Of a stretch of 64,000 bases of DNA, positions 24,285 to 32,941 are shown piece after piece. The DNA comes from Anaerolineales bacterium (GTDB taxonomy: Bacteria > Chloroflexota > Anaerolineae > Aggregatilineales > J027): contig JACKCI010000001.1 of NCBI GenBank assembly GCA_020634155.1, positions 2,108,001 to 2,172,000 on the forward strand. The letters are read 5' to 3'. Every line of letters begins with the position of its first letter. The stretch's first letter is position 1. Position numbers and translations under genes: made by a program. The notes under the pieces are model-generated. The model made no database searches. It was not told where the DNA came from and saw only the letters and a program-made list of their open reading frames with translations.

Positions 24285-25256
24285 CTAGGCGGTTTGTGAC
24301 TGCAATGTTGGGTGGGTTGGGATATTTCCTTGCCGCTGGACGGGTACGCGGTTGTTGAGAACATACACAACCATCAGAGAACCGACCATCAAACTGGCTG
24401 AGACCAAATGCACGACCTGTAAGGTTGGTGGTAGCCCAGCATAGGCAAGACCAATGCCCGCAAAGATTTGTACAAAAACCAATAGTGTGGAAACTCGCGC
24501 TGCCCATTGTAACCGATCAATCTTGACCGTCAAGCGCCGATGTGCGACAAAATCAATCGCCAGTACCCCAAACAGCACCAGCCATGAGAAGGAACGGTGT
24601 ACTTGGTCGATAAGACCGACCTCACCAATCCAGTCGGCCCGTGCCAAGCTGGGGTTGTCTTTCTCGATGATTTCAAGGCTCCCACGCATCTCGGTACCAA
24701 AGCTGATTTGAATGAGGGTCAGCGCTAAAACGCCCATGACAAGCCAATTCAAGCGTCGTTTATCGCGGGTAAGGTTCGTTTCCAGTTGGGGAAAGAATGC
24801 CGATATGGTGGCGTAGAGGAGCAGGCTGACAATCACAAGCGCCATCAACATATGGAGCGTAATATGCCAAGGTTGAAGCTCATGCTTGACCAATACTCCA
24901 CCGAGCCAGCCTTCAATCAGTACAAGAATGAAGGCACCAAGGGTCGGATAGAAAACACGCGGTTGCTTGCGATACGATTTAAAGGCATGAAACAGTGTGC
25001 CGATAATCAACAGCCCAACAATCACACCTACCATGCGGTTGGTGTATTCCGTCCATGCCAGTTGGAAGTCGAATTTGGAGGCATCAATGGTATCGGGGAC
25101 TTGAGAAGCCGTAAGGGGGGGGTAGTAACGGTCAAAACACTTAGGCCAATCTGGACAACCAAGACCTGCTCCCGATGCCCGAACCATGCCGCCAACCATA
25201 ATCAAGACATAGGTTGCGAATGTTGTGGCAAGCGCCCAGCGTTGAAACCGATTCAT
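24285..25256 (-). CDS. ctaA: Haem A synthase (COX15/CtaA family)
   Basis: CtaA oxidises the C8 methyl of haem O to give haem A. The 323-residue protein has about eight spans. The extracytoplasmic cysteine pair is in GLGCPDWPKC (about 31-40), and the conserved Glu lies in AWTEYTNRM. Histidine ligands appear in WHITLHMLMA, DQVHRSFSW and VVHLVSASL. The first half and second half repeat the same four-helix pattern, as in the family. It is separated from coxB by a 112-base gap that contains the tandem CRP-like sites, so ctaA may be transcribed separately from its own promoter. Confidence 0.94.
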   Translation of the reverse strand: MNRFQRWALATTFATYVLIMVGGMVRASGAGLGCPDWPKCFDRYYPPLTASQVPDTIDASKFDFQLAWTEYTNRMVGVIVGLLIIGTLFHAFKSYRKQPRVFYPTLGAFILVLIEGWLGGVLVKHELQPWHITLHMLMALVIVSLLLYATISAFFPQLETNLTRDKRRLNWLVMGVLALTLIQISFGTEMRGSLEIIEKDNPSLARADWIGEVGLIDQVHRSFSWLVLFGVLAIDFVAHRRLTVKIDRLQWAARVSTLLVFVQIFAGIGLAYAGLPPTLQVVHLVSASLMVGSLMVVYVLNNRVPVQRQGNIPTHPTLQSQTA

Positions 25257-25343
25257 TTCCTACTCCTCAAGGTATCGTCCCCCATCATAGCGCAAAATAG
25301 CGAACATGCAATGACCACTGCTGACTCTGAGGCGGGTCTCATC

Positions 25344-25349
25344 TATAAT
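25344..25349 (+). promoter_or_regulatory. -10 element of the thioredoxin-like gene
   Basis: A perfect TATAAT stands 33 bases before ATG 25382, with TGACTC near the -35 position. GGATAAGG provides the ribosome site. Confidence 0.5.
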
Positions 25350-25381
25350 GGTGGCGCGAGATGGATAAGGATTAAAGTTTC

Positions 25382-25978
25382 ATGAAAAGTAGACGTCTCT
25401 GGGTGCTAGGTGGCCTCGTGAGCGTGCTGGTTATCCTAACAGCGATTGCCGTTGTGCTAATTGGTCAAGGGGTACCCGACGATGACCCCATAGCCCAACC
25501 AACCTCCACCGCCAGTAATCTGCCTGTGTTCCCCAAACTAGCCGGAACCAACCTCAATTTTGATGAAGTGCGTATTCCAACAGATTTGGATGCTGGCCTC
25601 AAGCTCTTGGTCGTATCCTATGATTCTGACCAGCAGCCCGATGTTGATGGGTGGCTATCCCCTTTGGAAGCGTTAAATGAGCAATATCCTGATTTGGCGG
25701 GCTATTATCTGCCACTATTGCCCAAAGATACCGCCGACAGCGCCGCTTTTATCATTGGGGGAATGGCGATGATGGCAAGTGATACCAACCGTACCCGCAC
25801 CATCATTGTTTTCACCGATGTTGAGCGCTTCAATCAATTGGTAGGTGTGGAGAGCCAAGACGCTATCCAGTTGTTTTTGCTGGATGCCGAGAACCAAATC
25901 CAATGGCGTGGGATAGGTGCTTATAGTGATGAAAAACTACAAAGCCTAGTGGGGGTGCTGGGGGAATTGGTGAGCTAG
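25382..25978 (+). CDS. Membrane-anchored thioredoxin-like fold protein without cysteines
   Basis: A 198-residue protein of uncertain family. It has one N-terminal membrane anchor (about 7-29), a Thr/Ser/Pro linker, then a domain (about 60-198) whose pattern suggests a thioredoxin-like fold: strand LKLLVVSYDSDQQ, a helix (LSPLEALNEQYPDL), strand TRTIIVFTDVERF and a closing LFLLDAENQIQWRGIGAYSDEKLQSL. The last part strongly resembles the end of thioredoxin-like or ATP10-like proteins. There is no Cys at all in the protein, so it cannot be a redox enzyme. It is divergent from ctaA, which hints at a role near oxidase biogenesis; that is inference. Confidence 0.5.
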   Translation: MKSRRLWVLGGLVSVLVILTAIAVVLIGQGVPDDDPIAQPTSTASNLPVFPKLAGTNLNFDEVRIPTDLDAGLKLLVVSYDSDQQPDVDGWLSPLEALNEQYPDLAGYYLPLLPKDTADSAAFIIGGMAMMASDTNRTRTIIVFTDVERFNQLVGVESQDAIQLFLLDAENQIQWRGIGAYSDEKLQSLVGVLGELVS

Positions 25979-26005
25979 GCCCCCGTTGTGGAGGCCTAAG
26001 ATGTA

Positions 26006-26401
26006 CTAGGGGGCAAGCACCACGGCCTCACCAGTGATAACCGTTTCGCCATTTTGGTTGACGCATACGGTGTCAAAGGTGACGATATTCTTATCTTCAC
26101 GATATTTGGAGACGGTCACGGTGGCGGTGATGGTATCGCCCACAAAAACCGGCCCCGTGAATTTGAGGTTTTGGCTAAGGTAGACAGTACCCGCGCCGGG
26201 CAGGTCATTGGCGAGAATAGCGGAGAGCAGGCTGGCGGTAAGGATACCATGCGCGATGCGTTTGCCGAAGCGAGTGGTGGCGGCATAGTCATCATCGACA
26301 TGGATGGGGTTGGTATCTCCGCTGATTTCCGCAAAAGTGCGGATGACTTCATCGGTGAATGTCTTGGTACGGCTGGCGCTTTGACCAATTTCGTATGGCA
26401 T
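26006..26401 (-). CDS. MaoC-like (R)-specific enoyl-CoA hydratase
   Basis: A 131-residue single hot-dog domain enzyme that hydrates 2-enoyl-CoA to (R)-3-hydroxyacyl-CoA. The catalytic dyad is Asp29 and His34 in AEISGDTNPIHVDDDYA. The FGKRIAHGILTASLLSAIL segment and late VTVSKYREDKNIVTFDT strand are typical of the PhaJ/MaoC group. It stands alone, convergent with the thioredoxin-like gene and divergent from pspC. It may serve fatty acid or polyhydroxyalkanoate metabolism; substrate chain length cannot be read. Confidence 0.9.
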   Translation of the reverse strand: MPYEIGQSASRTKTFTDEVIRTFAEISGDTNPIHVDDDYAATTRFGKRIAHGILTASLLSAILANDLPGAGTVYLSQNLKFTGPVFVGDTITATVTVSKYREDKNIVTFDTVCVNQNGETVITGEAVVLAP

Positions 26402-26502
26402 AAATCCCTCTCAATACTCTATATTCAGTAGCGGGGTTAATTTTGGCACCACCTGTCGTTCTATGCTAGATTTAGTTTGTTTATGACAAGGCTGGTTACT
26501 TG

Positions 26503-26901
26503 ATGACACGATTGACACGAAGCATGATTGACCGTACCTTTGGCGGGGTCTGTGGTGGCCTTGGTCACACCCTTGGCGTAAATGCGTGGTGGGTGCGGAT
26601 TGCCTTTATCGCCCTTGCTATCTTTACATTGGGCACAGGTATATTGATATACTTGGCGCTGTGGTTAGCTATGCCTGAACAACGCTTATCTGAGCTTGAC
26701 CAAATCACCTTTGGGCAACGCCGTACCCGTCCCGAGGCGTTGGTCATTATTGGATTTGGTGTAATCGTGGCGGGGTTGTTGGTCTTGGCCCTCAATCTCG
26801 GCGTATTGGACAATACCAATGGTGGGGCGCTCTTGCCTTTTGGTGTTATCCTCTTAGGGTTGACCTTGTTCGCCCAACAGTTGCGGAGAGTATCCTCGTG
26901 A
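26503..26901 (+). CDS. PspC domain protein
   Basis: A 132-residue membrane protein. The PspC domain is clear: RSMIDRTFGGVCGGLGHTLGVNAWWVRIAFIALAIF, then GTGILIYLALWLAMPEQ. Two further spans follow at about 86-105 and 108-125. PspC proteins act in envelope stress sensing, often with LiaF-like partners. ATG 26503 is preferred to the adjacent TTG 26500. The stop overlaps the next start (GTG 26898) by 4 bases, so the two are translationally coupled. Confidence 0.88.
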   Translation: MTRLTRSMIDRTFGGVCGGLGHTLGVNAWWVRIAFIALAIFTLGTGILIYLALWLAMPEQRLSELDQITFGQRRTRPEALVIIGFGVIVAGLLVLALNLGVLDNTNGGALLPFGVILLGLTLFAQQLRRVSS

Positions 26902-27845
26902 GTACCGCCCGTACCAATTTTGTGTGGCCGGTTCTGATTATCGGCGTTGGCATCATCATGCTCATGATTTCGGCGGATGTTATCCCCGAAGCCTATGGAG
27001 ACTTGCTGATTCGGTCATGGCCTATTTTGCTATTGATGTTTGGTCTCAATATCTTGCTGGCTGGGCGGCTGCGCTATGCCAATTGGTTGGTATTCGGCTT
27101 GTCGATAGCCTTGGTGGTTGTGATTGCTCGCTTTGCCTATGCCGAGCGCAGTACCCAATACCGTGATGATTACCAAGAATCATGGCAAGATTTTGTGCCA
27201 GAAGAAGTGACGGGTATTGTTATCAATATCGAGACCAAAGAAACCCGTGTCACCCTCAGCCATGCTCCCTTTGGTCGCCAAATCTTGACACGCTTTGAAG
27301 GCAGCACCGAGAGTGAGGTCGCTATTCATATGGAGATTGACGGGGCCAATGCCATTTTCACGGTATCGGAATCACGGTCGGGTATTTTGCCACGGTTGCC
27401 AGCAGTGGGGCGCGGTACCCTCAATGTGTTTTTGCCCGCAGGCGTATTGATTCAAGAATTAAACTATAGCGGGGACGACGGCTCCGTAACGGCTGATCTA
27501 AGTGCTTTGACCATCCGCCGTCTTGATTTAGTGGTGAAGCGTGGCAATATGCGCTTGTGCTTGCCTAACCCTGATGTAAATGGGGAATTGCTGGTCGGTA
27601 ATCAAATTGGTCTGAATAATGGTGATTTGCAGTTGATAGTACCAGCCGGGGCTGATTTGAATCTGGGGTTGACCAATACCAAGCAGCAGCCAGTTTATGA
27701 ACCCAGAGGCAAAGAAAACGACTATGTATTTTTAGCGACGGGAGCCTTGGAAACACGCGGCGTTGTCAACAACCAATTTGATATTTTGTTAGATATTGCC
27801 GTTGACGGCACCTTCACCCTCGACCATATTAACCGATGTCAATGA
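26898..27845 (+). CDS. LiaF-like membrane protein (toastrack-type C-terminal domain)
   Basis: A 315-residue protein. The N-terminal part has about four spans with the LiaI/LiaF-like pattern (FVWPVLIIGVGIIMLMIS, SWPILLLMFGLNILLAGRL, WLVFGLSIALVVVIA). The C-terminal about 230 residues are an extracytoplasmic beta-rich domain with repeated short strands (VTGIVINIETKETRVTL, LIQELNYSGDDGSVTADLS, LDLVVKRGNMRLCLP). That arrangement fits the LiaF/DUF2154-type toastrack fold. With PspC directly upstream it likely belongs to an envelope-stress module, although no response regulator or kinase is next to it. The family call is moderate. Confidence 0.6.
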   Translation: MSTARTNFVWPVLIIGVGIIMLMISADVIPEAYGDLLIRSWPILLLMFGLNILLAGRLRYANWLVFGLSIALVVVIARFAYAERSTQYRDDYQESWQDFVPEEVTGIVINIETKETRVTLSHAPFGRQILTRFEGSTESEVAIHMEIDGANAIFTVSESRSGILPRLPAVGRGTLNVFLPAGVLIQELNYSGDDGSVTADLSALTIRRLDLVVKRGNMRLCLPNPDVNGELLVGNQIGLNNGDLQLIVPAGADLNLGLTNTKQQPVYEPRGKENDYVFLATGALETRGVVNNQFDILLDIAVDGTFTLDHINRCQ

Positions 27846-27877
27846 AAAAATAACTTTTCGAGACCGAACATATATTC

Positions 27878-27883
27878 TATAAT
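27878..27883 (+). promoter_or_regulatory. -10 element upstream of nadK
   Basis: TATAAT lies 20 bases before the GTG start of nadK within an AT-rich stretch. No convincing -35 is visible. Confidence 0.45.
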
Positions 27884-27903
27884 ATAGAGAGGCGATTCAG
27901 GTT

Positions 27904-28773
27904 GTGAAACCACTACAACGGGTTGGTGTTTTGGCGCACCCTTTCCAAAACAGTACCGCCCCTATCGCGGAGCAGGTGGCGAGTTCGCTTCGCGCTCGTG
28001 GTCTTGAGACATGGGTTCGCACTGCATGGGACGCCGCCAATGCCCGCCCACTGGTTGAAAATTCGGATTTGGTGGTTGCCATTGGGGGCGATGGGGCTAT
28101 GTTACGAACAGCCCGCGTTTGCTCAGTGTTTAATGTCCCCATTTTCGGGATTAACGCAGGGCATCTTGGTTTCTTAGCAGAGGCCACCGTTGCCGATTGG
28201 CCTTCAGCATTTGAACGCCTTTTGAGCGGAGATTATTGGATTGAAGACCGTATGATGCTCCATTGCGAAGTCTGGAGTGGTGACCAACAAACCTCCCAAG
28301 GCGATGCCCTCAATGATGTGGTCATTAGTCGGGGGGCAATTGCGCGTCCGGCCCAATTAGCCGCTTATATCAATGACACATGGACGACCACCTACAACGC
28401 CGATGGCTTGATTGTGGCAACACCAACGGGGTCAACCGCTTATGCGCTGGCAGTCGGTGGGCCGATTCTACCGCCCCAACTTCGCAATATATTGATGGTG
28501 CCCGTTGCACCCCATCTAAGCATGGAACGCCCCTTGGTCTTGGCCGAAGATACGGTGGTTAAAGTGGTGGTCACGCCGCGCACCTATGAAGCTGAGGTAG
28601 TGGTCACGGTGGATGGTGAACTGATTGGCAGCATGAACGCTGAAGACTATATTCTGATACGCGCCAGCCAACAGGTCAGTTCCTTTGTTAGGTTACGGGA
28701 GCAAGGCTACTTCTTCCGTTCTATTCTGGATCGATTAGAGCCGCGCTTGGTGATGCAACGGCGGCAGGAGTAA
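27904..28773 (+). CDS. nadK: NAD kinase
   Basis: NAD kinase phosphorylates NAD+ to NADP+. The GGDG motif (61-64, with catalytic Asp63) is followed by INAGHLGFLAEA, the NDVVISRG segment and the substrate loop ATPTGSTAYALAVGGPIL, all family hallmarks. Length, 289 residues, is normal. The start is GTG 27904, preceded by AGAGAGG; no upstream in-frame ATG exists. It heads a likely operon with a small zinc-ribbon membrane protein, recN and recF. nadK-recN pairing is common across bacteria. Confidence 0.95.
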   Translation: MKPLQRVGVLAHPFQNSTAPIAEQVASSLRARGLETWVRTAWDAANARPLVENSDLVVAIGGDGAMLRTARVCSVFNVPIFGINAGHLGFLAEATVADWPSAFERLLSGDYWIEDRMMLHCEVWSGDQQTSQGDALNDVVISRGAIARPAQLAAYINDTWTTTYNADGLIVATPTGSTAYALAVGGPILPPQLRNILMVPVAPHLSMERPLVLAEDTVVKVVVTPRTYEAEVVVTVDGELIGSMNAEDYILIRASQQVSSFVRLREQGYFFRSILDRLEPRLVMQRRQE

Positions 28774-29282
28774 TGATGGCAACACGCAACTATGTAGAAC
28801 GCGATGGCAAAATCTTTTGTGATCGGCGCAATTGCCCCGGAAGCGAAGGCTTGCGCTGTCAACGCACCAATGTCCCGATTTGCAGTCAATGTGCGGTACG
28901 CACACCTGTTGGTTATATCAGCAAAGACGCTGCCAAACAACAAGCCGACCGCTACTTCAATATCGGTGTGCCAGATTATGTCATTGCCGCGGGTATTGCC
29001 TTTTTTGCGACCCTTATCAGTGGCTTTTTCATCTCGCTATTTTTGGGTGGTATCTGGCTTATCCTCTTCTTTGTTGGCGCACCAATTGGAGCCGCCATTG
29101 GGGACATCACATGGCGGACTATTGGGCATCGACGTGGGCGCTATACCTCGCGGGTGGTTGGTGGAGCCATGATTTTTGCCACTTTCATCCTCTTTCCCAT
29201 TGGGGGGATAGGCACCCTCATCTTTGGCGGTATTGCCACCGTTGCCGCAGTGTCCCGCTTTGAAGTTGCCATACGGAGATAG
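28773..29282 (+). CDS. B-box/zinc-ribbon-like membrane protein
   Basis: A 169-residue protein of no named family that I recognise. The N-terminal about 45 residues carry a Cys cluster with the order CDRRNC, GLRC, ICSQC, resembling B-box-type zinc fingers found in front of membrane domains in various bacteria. Three hydrophobic spans follow at about 69-90, 92-110 and 130-157, with a basic loop (HRRGRYTSR) between them. Its ATG overlaps the nadK stop by one base and recN starts 3 bases after its stop, so it is firmly inside the nadK-recN-recF operon. Zinc binding is inferred from the cysteines. Confidence 0.6.
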   Translation: MMATRNYVERDGKIFCDRRNCPGSEGLRCQRTNVPICSQCAVRTPVGYISKDAAKQQADRYFNIGVPDYVIAAGIAFFATLISGFFISLFLGGIWLILFFVGAPIGAAIGDITWRTIGHRRGRYTSRVVGGAMIFATFILFPIGGIGTLIFGGIATVAAVSRFEVAIRR

Positions 29283-29285
29283 ACC

Positions 29286-31028
29286 ATGCTGGTAGAACTA
29301 CGCATCACCAATTTCGCCATTATCGACGAGGTATATCTCGAATTTTCCGAGGGCTTTAATGTCATGACGGGCGAGACGGGTGCGGGTAAATCCATTGTGA
29401 TTGACGCTGTAAATGTGGTGCTGGGTGCCACTGCCGACCGTGACTTCATCCGCACGGGGTCTGACAAGGCCACCGTTGAAGCTGTCTTCAGAATCCCCCA
29501 AGCTCTGCAAGCTGATATCCAGCATATGCTCGATGAGGAAAGCGTCGATTATCAGACCCTTGACGAGTTGTTATTCTCACGGGAAATCCGCACCAATGGC
29601 CGCAGTGTGGCTCGCATCAATGGCAGCGTTTGCAAACTCAACACTTACCGCGAGATAGGAAGCCTGCTGCTCGACATTCACGGTCAGAGCGAACACCTGA
29701 CCTTACTGCGCCCCCGTGAGCATATCTATCTACTCGACCGCTTTGCTGGGCTTGAACCGCAACGCCACGACCTTGCCAAGTTGGTACGTGAACTTCAACA
29801 TGTGCGCCGTACCATGTCCGACCTACTGCAAGATGAAGCGGCCCTTGCCCGTCGTGCCGAAATCCTGACCTACCAAGTTGAGGAAATCGATGCCAGCAAA
29901 CTCAAACTAGGCGAGGATGAAGCGCTCAAAGCCGAGAGTGACCGTCTCGCCAATAGTGAAAAACTAATGACCCTCTCCTTAGATGCCGAGCGCCTACTTT
30001 TTGCCGATGAAGTCGGTGAAACTGGCGCGGTTGAATTGCTGGAGGAGGCCTCGGTTGTTCTGAGTCGTCTCGCTCTGCTAGACCCATCCATGCAAGAACT
30101 GGCGACTCTTGCCGAAACAGTTAGCATCCAAGCAGGCGAATTGGCGGATGGGGTGCGCCGCTATAGTGAACGCATTGATGTGTCACCCCAACAACTCGAC
30201 TATATTGAGGAACGTCTGACCCTAATTGCTACCCTCAAACGCAAATATGGTGGCTCGATACAGGCCATTCTCGACTATGCCGAAAAAGCGCGGGCCGAGC
30301 TAGAAAATATCACCCACAGCGAAGAACACCTTGCCGAGTTACGCCAACAGGAGGAGGGTCTCTTACGCCGTATCGGGGTGGTGGCAGGTGACTTGAGCCA
30401 GAAGCGTAAGCACGCAGGTGACCAACTCGCCCAATTGATTGAGCGCGAACTCAAAGACCTCCGCATGGATGCGGCCCAATTCGCCGTCGCTATTCAGCAA
30501 GAGGAACTCGAAGACGGTTGCTTTGTCAACAACCAGCGCCTAGCCTTTGACCATACGGGTATTGACCATGTGGAGTTTATGATTGCCGCCAACTTTGGCG
30601 AACCCCTCAAGCCTCTTGCTAAGGTTGCCTCTGGTGGCGAGACCGCCCGCAGCATGTTGGCTCTTAAGAATGTGCTATCGAAAGCTGACCATACCCCTAC
30701 CCTCATCTTCGACGAAATCGACCAAGGCATTGGTGGGCGTTTGGGAACAGTCTTGGGCGAAAAACTCTGGCGGCTCTCAACCCAACACCAAGTGTTGTGT
30801 ATCACCCACTTGGCGCAACTGGCCTGCTTTGGCGATGCCCATTTCCGTGTCAGCAAGGGGGTGGTAGGCAAACGCACTATCACCGAAGTCCACACCCTCA
30901 ATGACGCCGGACGACAGGCAGAACTCTCGCAAATGCTGGGAGCCGAGACCGATAGCGCCCGCCAAAACGCGCATGATTTATTGGAACTTGCCCGCCAAAT
31001 CAAGGTGAGCCATCGAGTCAATCTCTAA
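29286..31028 (+). CDS. recN: DNA repair protein RecN
   Basis: An SMC-like ATPase acting early in double-strand break repair. It has the Walker A TGETGAGKS (28-36), long coiled-coil arms in the middle (about 160-380), and near the C-terminus the signature VASGGETARSMLALK, Walker B TLIFDEIDQGIGG and a switch His in ITHLAQLACF. The N-terminal LRITNFAIIDEVYLEFSEGFNVMTGE is typical. Length 580 is as expected. The recF ATG overlaps its stop by 1 base. Confidence 0.95.
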   Translation: MLVELRITNFAIIDEVYLEFSEGFNVMTGETGAGKSIVIDAVNVVLGATADRDFIRTGSDKATVEAVFRIPQALQADIQHMLDEESVDYQTLDELLFSREIRTNGRSVARINGSVCKLNTYREIGSLLLDIHGQSEHLTLLRPREHIYLLDRFAGLEPQRHDLAKLVRELQHVRRTMSDLLQDEAALARRAEILTYQVEEIDASKLKLGEDEALKAESDRLANSEKLMTLSLDAERLLFADEVGETGAVELLEEASVVLSRLALLDPSMQELATLAETVSIQAGELADGVRRYSERIDVSPQQLDYIEERLTLIATLKRKYGGSIQAILDYAEKARAELENITHSEEHLAELRQQEEGLLRRIGVVAGDLSQKRKHAGDQLAQLIERELKDLRMDAAQFAVAIQQEELEDGCFVNNQRLAFDHTGIDHVEFMIAANFGEPLKPLAKVASGGETARSMLALKNVLSKADHTPTLIFDEIDQGIGGRLGTVLGEKLWRLSTQHQVLCITHLAQLACFGDAHFRVSKGVVGKRTITEVHTLNDAGRQAELSQMLGAETDSARQNAHDLLELARQIKVSHRVNL

Positions 31029-32281
31029 TGCGAATTGACCATTTGACCCTGAAGTTCTTTCGCAACTACACCCGCTTGGAGTTGTCCATACCGGAGCAAG
31101 TGGTGGTGTTGCATGGGTCAAATGCACAGGGCAAGACCAGCCTGCTAGAAGCGATTTACTATCTCGCAACGGCCAGTTCGCCCTATACCAACTCTGACCG
31201 CCAGTTGATGAATTGGCGCACGGTTGATGAACTCCAGCCCTTTACCCAAGTCGCCGCTGATGTGGTCTCGGCGAACAATCGCTTTAACCGCATTGAGATT
31301 ATCCTCACCAAAGAAAAGCTATTGGATGGCACCGAGCGCTTCAAAAAAGATGTACGCATCAACGGTGTCACCAAGCGCAACCTTGACCTACAGGGCTTGG
31401 TGGGGGTTGTCATGTTTTTGCCCCAAGACCTGAGTCTGATTGAAGGTTCGCCCGCCATCCGCCGCCGCTACCTTGACCTGACACTCTGCCAAACCAACAA
31501 ACTCTATAGCGAAGCCATCAACACCTTTGATAAAGCGCTGATCCAACGCAACGCTCTACTCAAACGCATTGGCGATGGATATGCCAGCGTGAATGAGTTG
31601 ACCTATTGGGATGAACAGCTTGCCAGCGCGGCAGGGGTGATTATCGCTGGACGCCAGCAGTTTATCCGTGAGTTGGAATTGCTGGCCCAGCGTATTCATC
31701 GTGACCTGAGCGGGGGCCTTGAAGACCTTGAGTTGGTTTATCAGCCGAGTTTTGAGCCAACTGCCGAAGGTGATGGTCAACAGTCCTTTAAGGTGCTAGG
31801 GTTGGATTTGCACCGCCAACTGACCGCCGAGAAAGTAGCTCCCCAATACCAAGCAGCCCTTGCCGATAACCGCCAAGAGGAAGTCCAACGTGGCGTGACT
31901 CTCATCGGCCCCCAACGTGATGAGATGCGGTTGATGGTCAATGGGCATGATTTGGGCAATTTCGGCTCACGGGGGCAAGCACGGACAGGCGTTATGGCGA
32001 TTAAGTTGGCTGAATTGGAATGGATGCACCAGACCTTGGGGGAGTGGCCGATACTGCTGCTGGATGAGGTGGTCGCCGAGCTAGACATCCATCGGCGGGG
32101 TTATCTCTTAGAGCGCATTGAGCAAGCCAATCAAGTCTTATTGACCACCACCGAACTCAGTACCCTCACACCTGATTTTGTTAAACGCGCCACACTCTGG
32201 AAAGTGGAGATGGGCAATATCAAGCCTCTGGCTCAATCGGACGTTTGGACGGCAACCCAGCCCGACGAGGAAAGGCCGTAG
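31028..32281 (+). CDS. recF: DNA replication and repair protein RecF
   Basis: RecF is an ABC-type ATPase that loads RecA at gaps. Walker A is GSNAQGKTS (30-38), the FLPQDLSLIEGSPAIRRRYLD segment is diagnostic, the signature region reads GSRGQARTGVMAIKLAE, and Walker B is PILLLDEVVAELD. At 417 residues it is somewhat longer than usual because of the C-terminal tail, which overlaps the convergent rsmG gene by 62 bases. recF is placed after recN and not in the usual dnaA-dnaN-recF cluster. Confidence 0.94.
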   Translation: MRIDHLTLKFFRNYTRLELSIPEQVVVLHGSNAQGKTSLLEAIYYLATASSPYTNSDRQLMNWRTVDELQPFTQVAADVVSANNRFNRIEIILTKEKLLDGTERFKKDVRINGVTKRNLDLQGLVGVVMFLPQDLSLIEGSPAIRRRYLDLTLCQTNKLYSEAINTFDKALIQRNALLKRIGDGYASVNELTYWDEQLASAAGVIIAGRQQFIRELELLAQRIHRDLSGGLEDLELVYQPSFEPTAEGDGQQSFKVLGLDLHRQLTAEKVAPQYQAALADNRQEEVQRGVTLIGPQRDEMRLMVNGHDLGNFGSRGQARTGVMAIKLAELEWMHQTLGEWPILLLDEVVAELDIHRRGYLLERIEQANQVLLTTTELSTLTPDFVKRATLWKVEMGNIKPLAQSDVWTATQPDEERP

Positions 32282-32936
32282 GCGTCAGTTTCACCTTATC
32301 CAAGACCACCAGAATATGAGGCTCCTCAATGGTTGGGAGCACTACACTGTGTAGGGTTGTGAACTTGCCACCCAGTACCTCTATCGCGGCGCTGGCATCC
32401 GCAACCTCATTTAGGGCGCTACCCCCCTTCATGGCAATCGCTCGACCCCCAACTTTACACAACGGCAAGAGATACTCGGCAAGGGTTGGCAGATAGGCCA
32501 CCGCGCGCGCCACCACATAATCGTACATCTCGCGGTGGGCCTGCTCTTGACCGACATCCTCAGCACGGGCTGTTACAATCTGCACACGCTCTAACTTGAG
32601 CGTTTCGACCACATGGCTCAAAAAGGCCGTCTTTTTGCCAACGGACTCAATCAACGTCAGCGATAAATCAGGGCGTAGGATTTTCAGGACAAGGCCGGGA
32701 AAGCCCGCCCCGGTTCCCACATCAACGACCTGAGAACCGGGGAGAAAGTCGATGTAGTAGAGCAGCGACATCGAATCGAGCAGATGCTTGACCGCAATGG
32801 CTTCGGGTTCAGTAATGGCGGTAAGGTTGGCCTCCCACCCCAGCATTAACTCAACATAATGCTGGAGTTGGTGCAGTTTATGCGTATCTAGCTCAATCTC
32901 GAACAGGTCAAAGGCCTGCTCACGAAGTCGCTGCAT
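32220..32936 (-). CDS. rsmG: 16S rRNA (guanine527-N7)-methyltransferase
   Basis: RsmG methylates G527 of 16S rRNA with SAM. The SAM-binding motif is VVDVGTGAGFPGLVLKI (about 70-86), preceded by NLTAITEPEAIAVKHLLDS and followed by ESVGKKTAFLSHVVETL and VVARAVAYLPTLAEYLLPL. The 238-residue length is normal. Its C-terminal codons overlap recF on the opposite strand. Upstream is the cDPGS-like gene, whose stop lies 5 bases before its start, so it is the last gene of that minus-strand run. Confidence 0.94.
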   Translation of the reverse strand: MQRLREQAFDLFEIELDTHKLHQLQHYVELMLGWEANLTAITEPEAIAVKHLLDSMSLLYYIDFLPGSQVVDVGTGAGFPGLVLKILRPDLSLTLIESVGKKTAFLSHVVETLKLERVQIVTARAEDVGQEQAHREMYDYVVARAVAYLPTLAEYLLPLCKVGGRAIAMKGGSALNEVADASAAIEVLGGKFTTLHSVVLPTIEEPHILVVLDKVKLTPTAFPRRAGLPSKRPIEPEA

Positions 32937-32941
32937 GGGTT

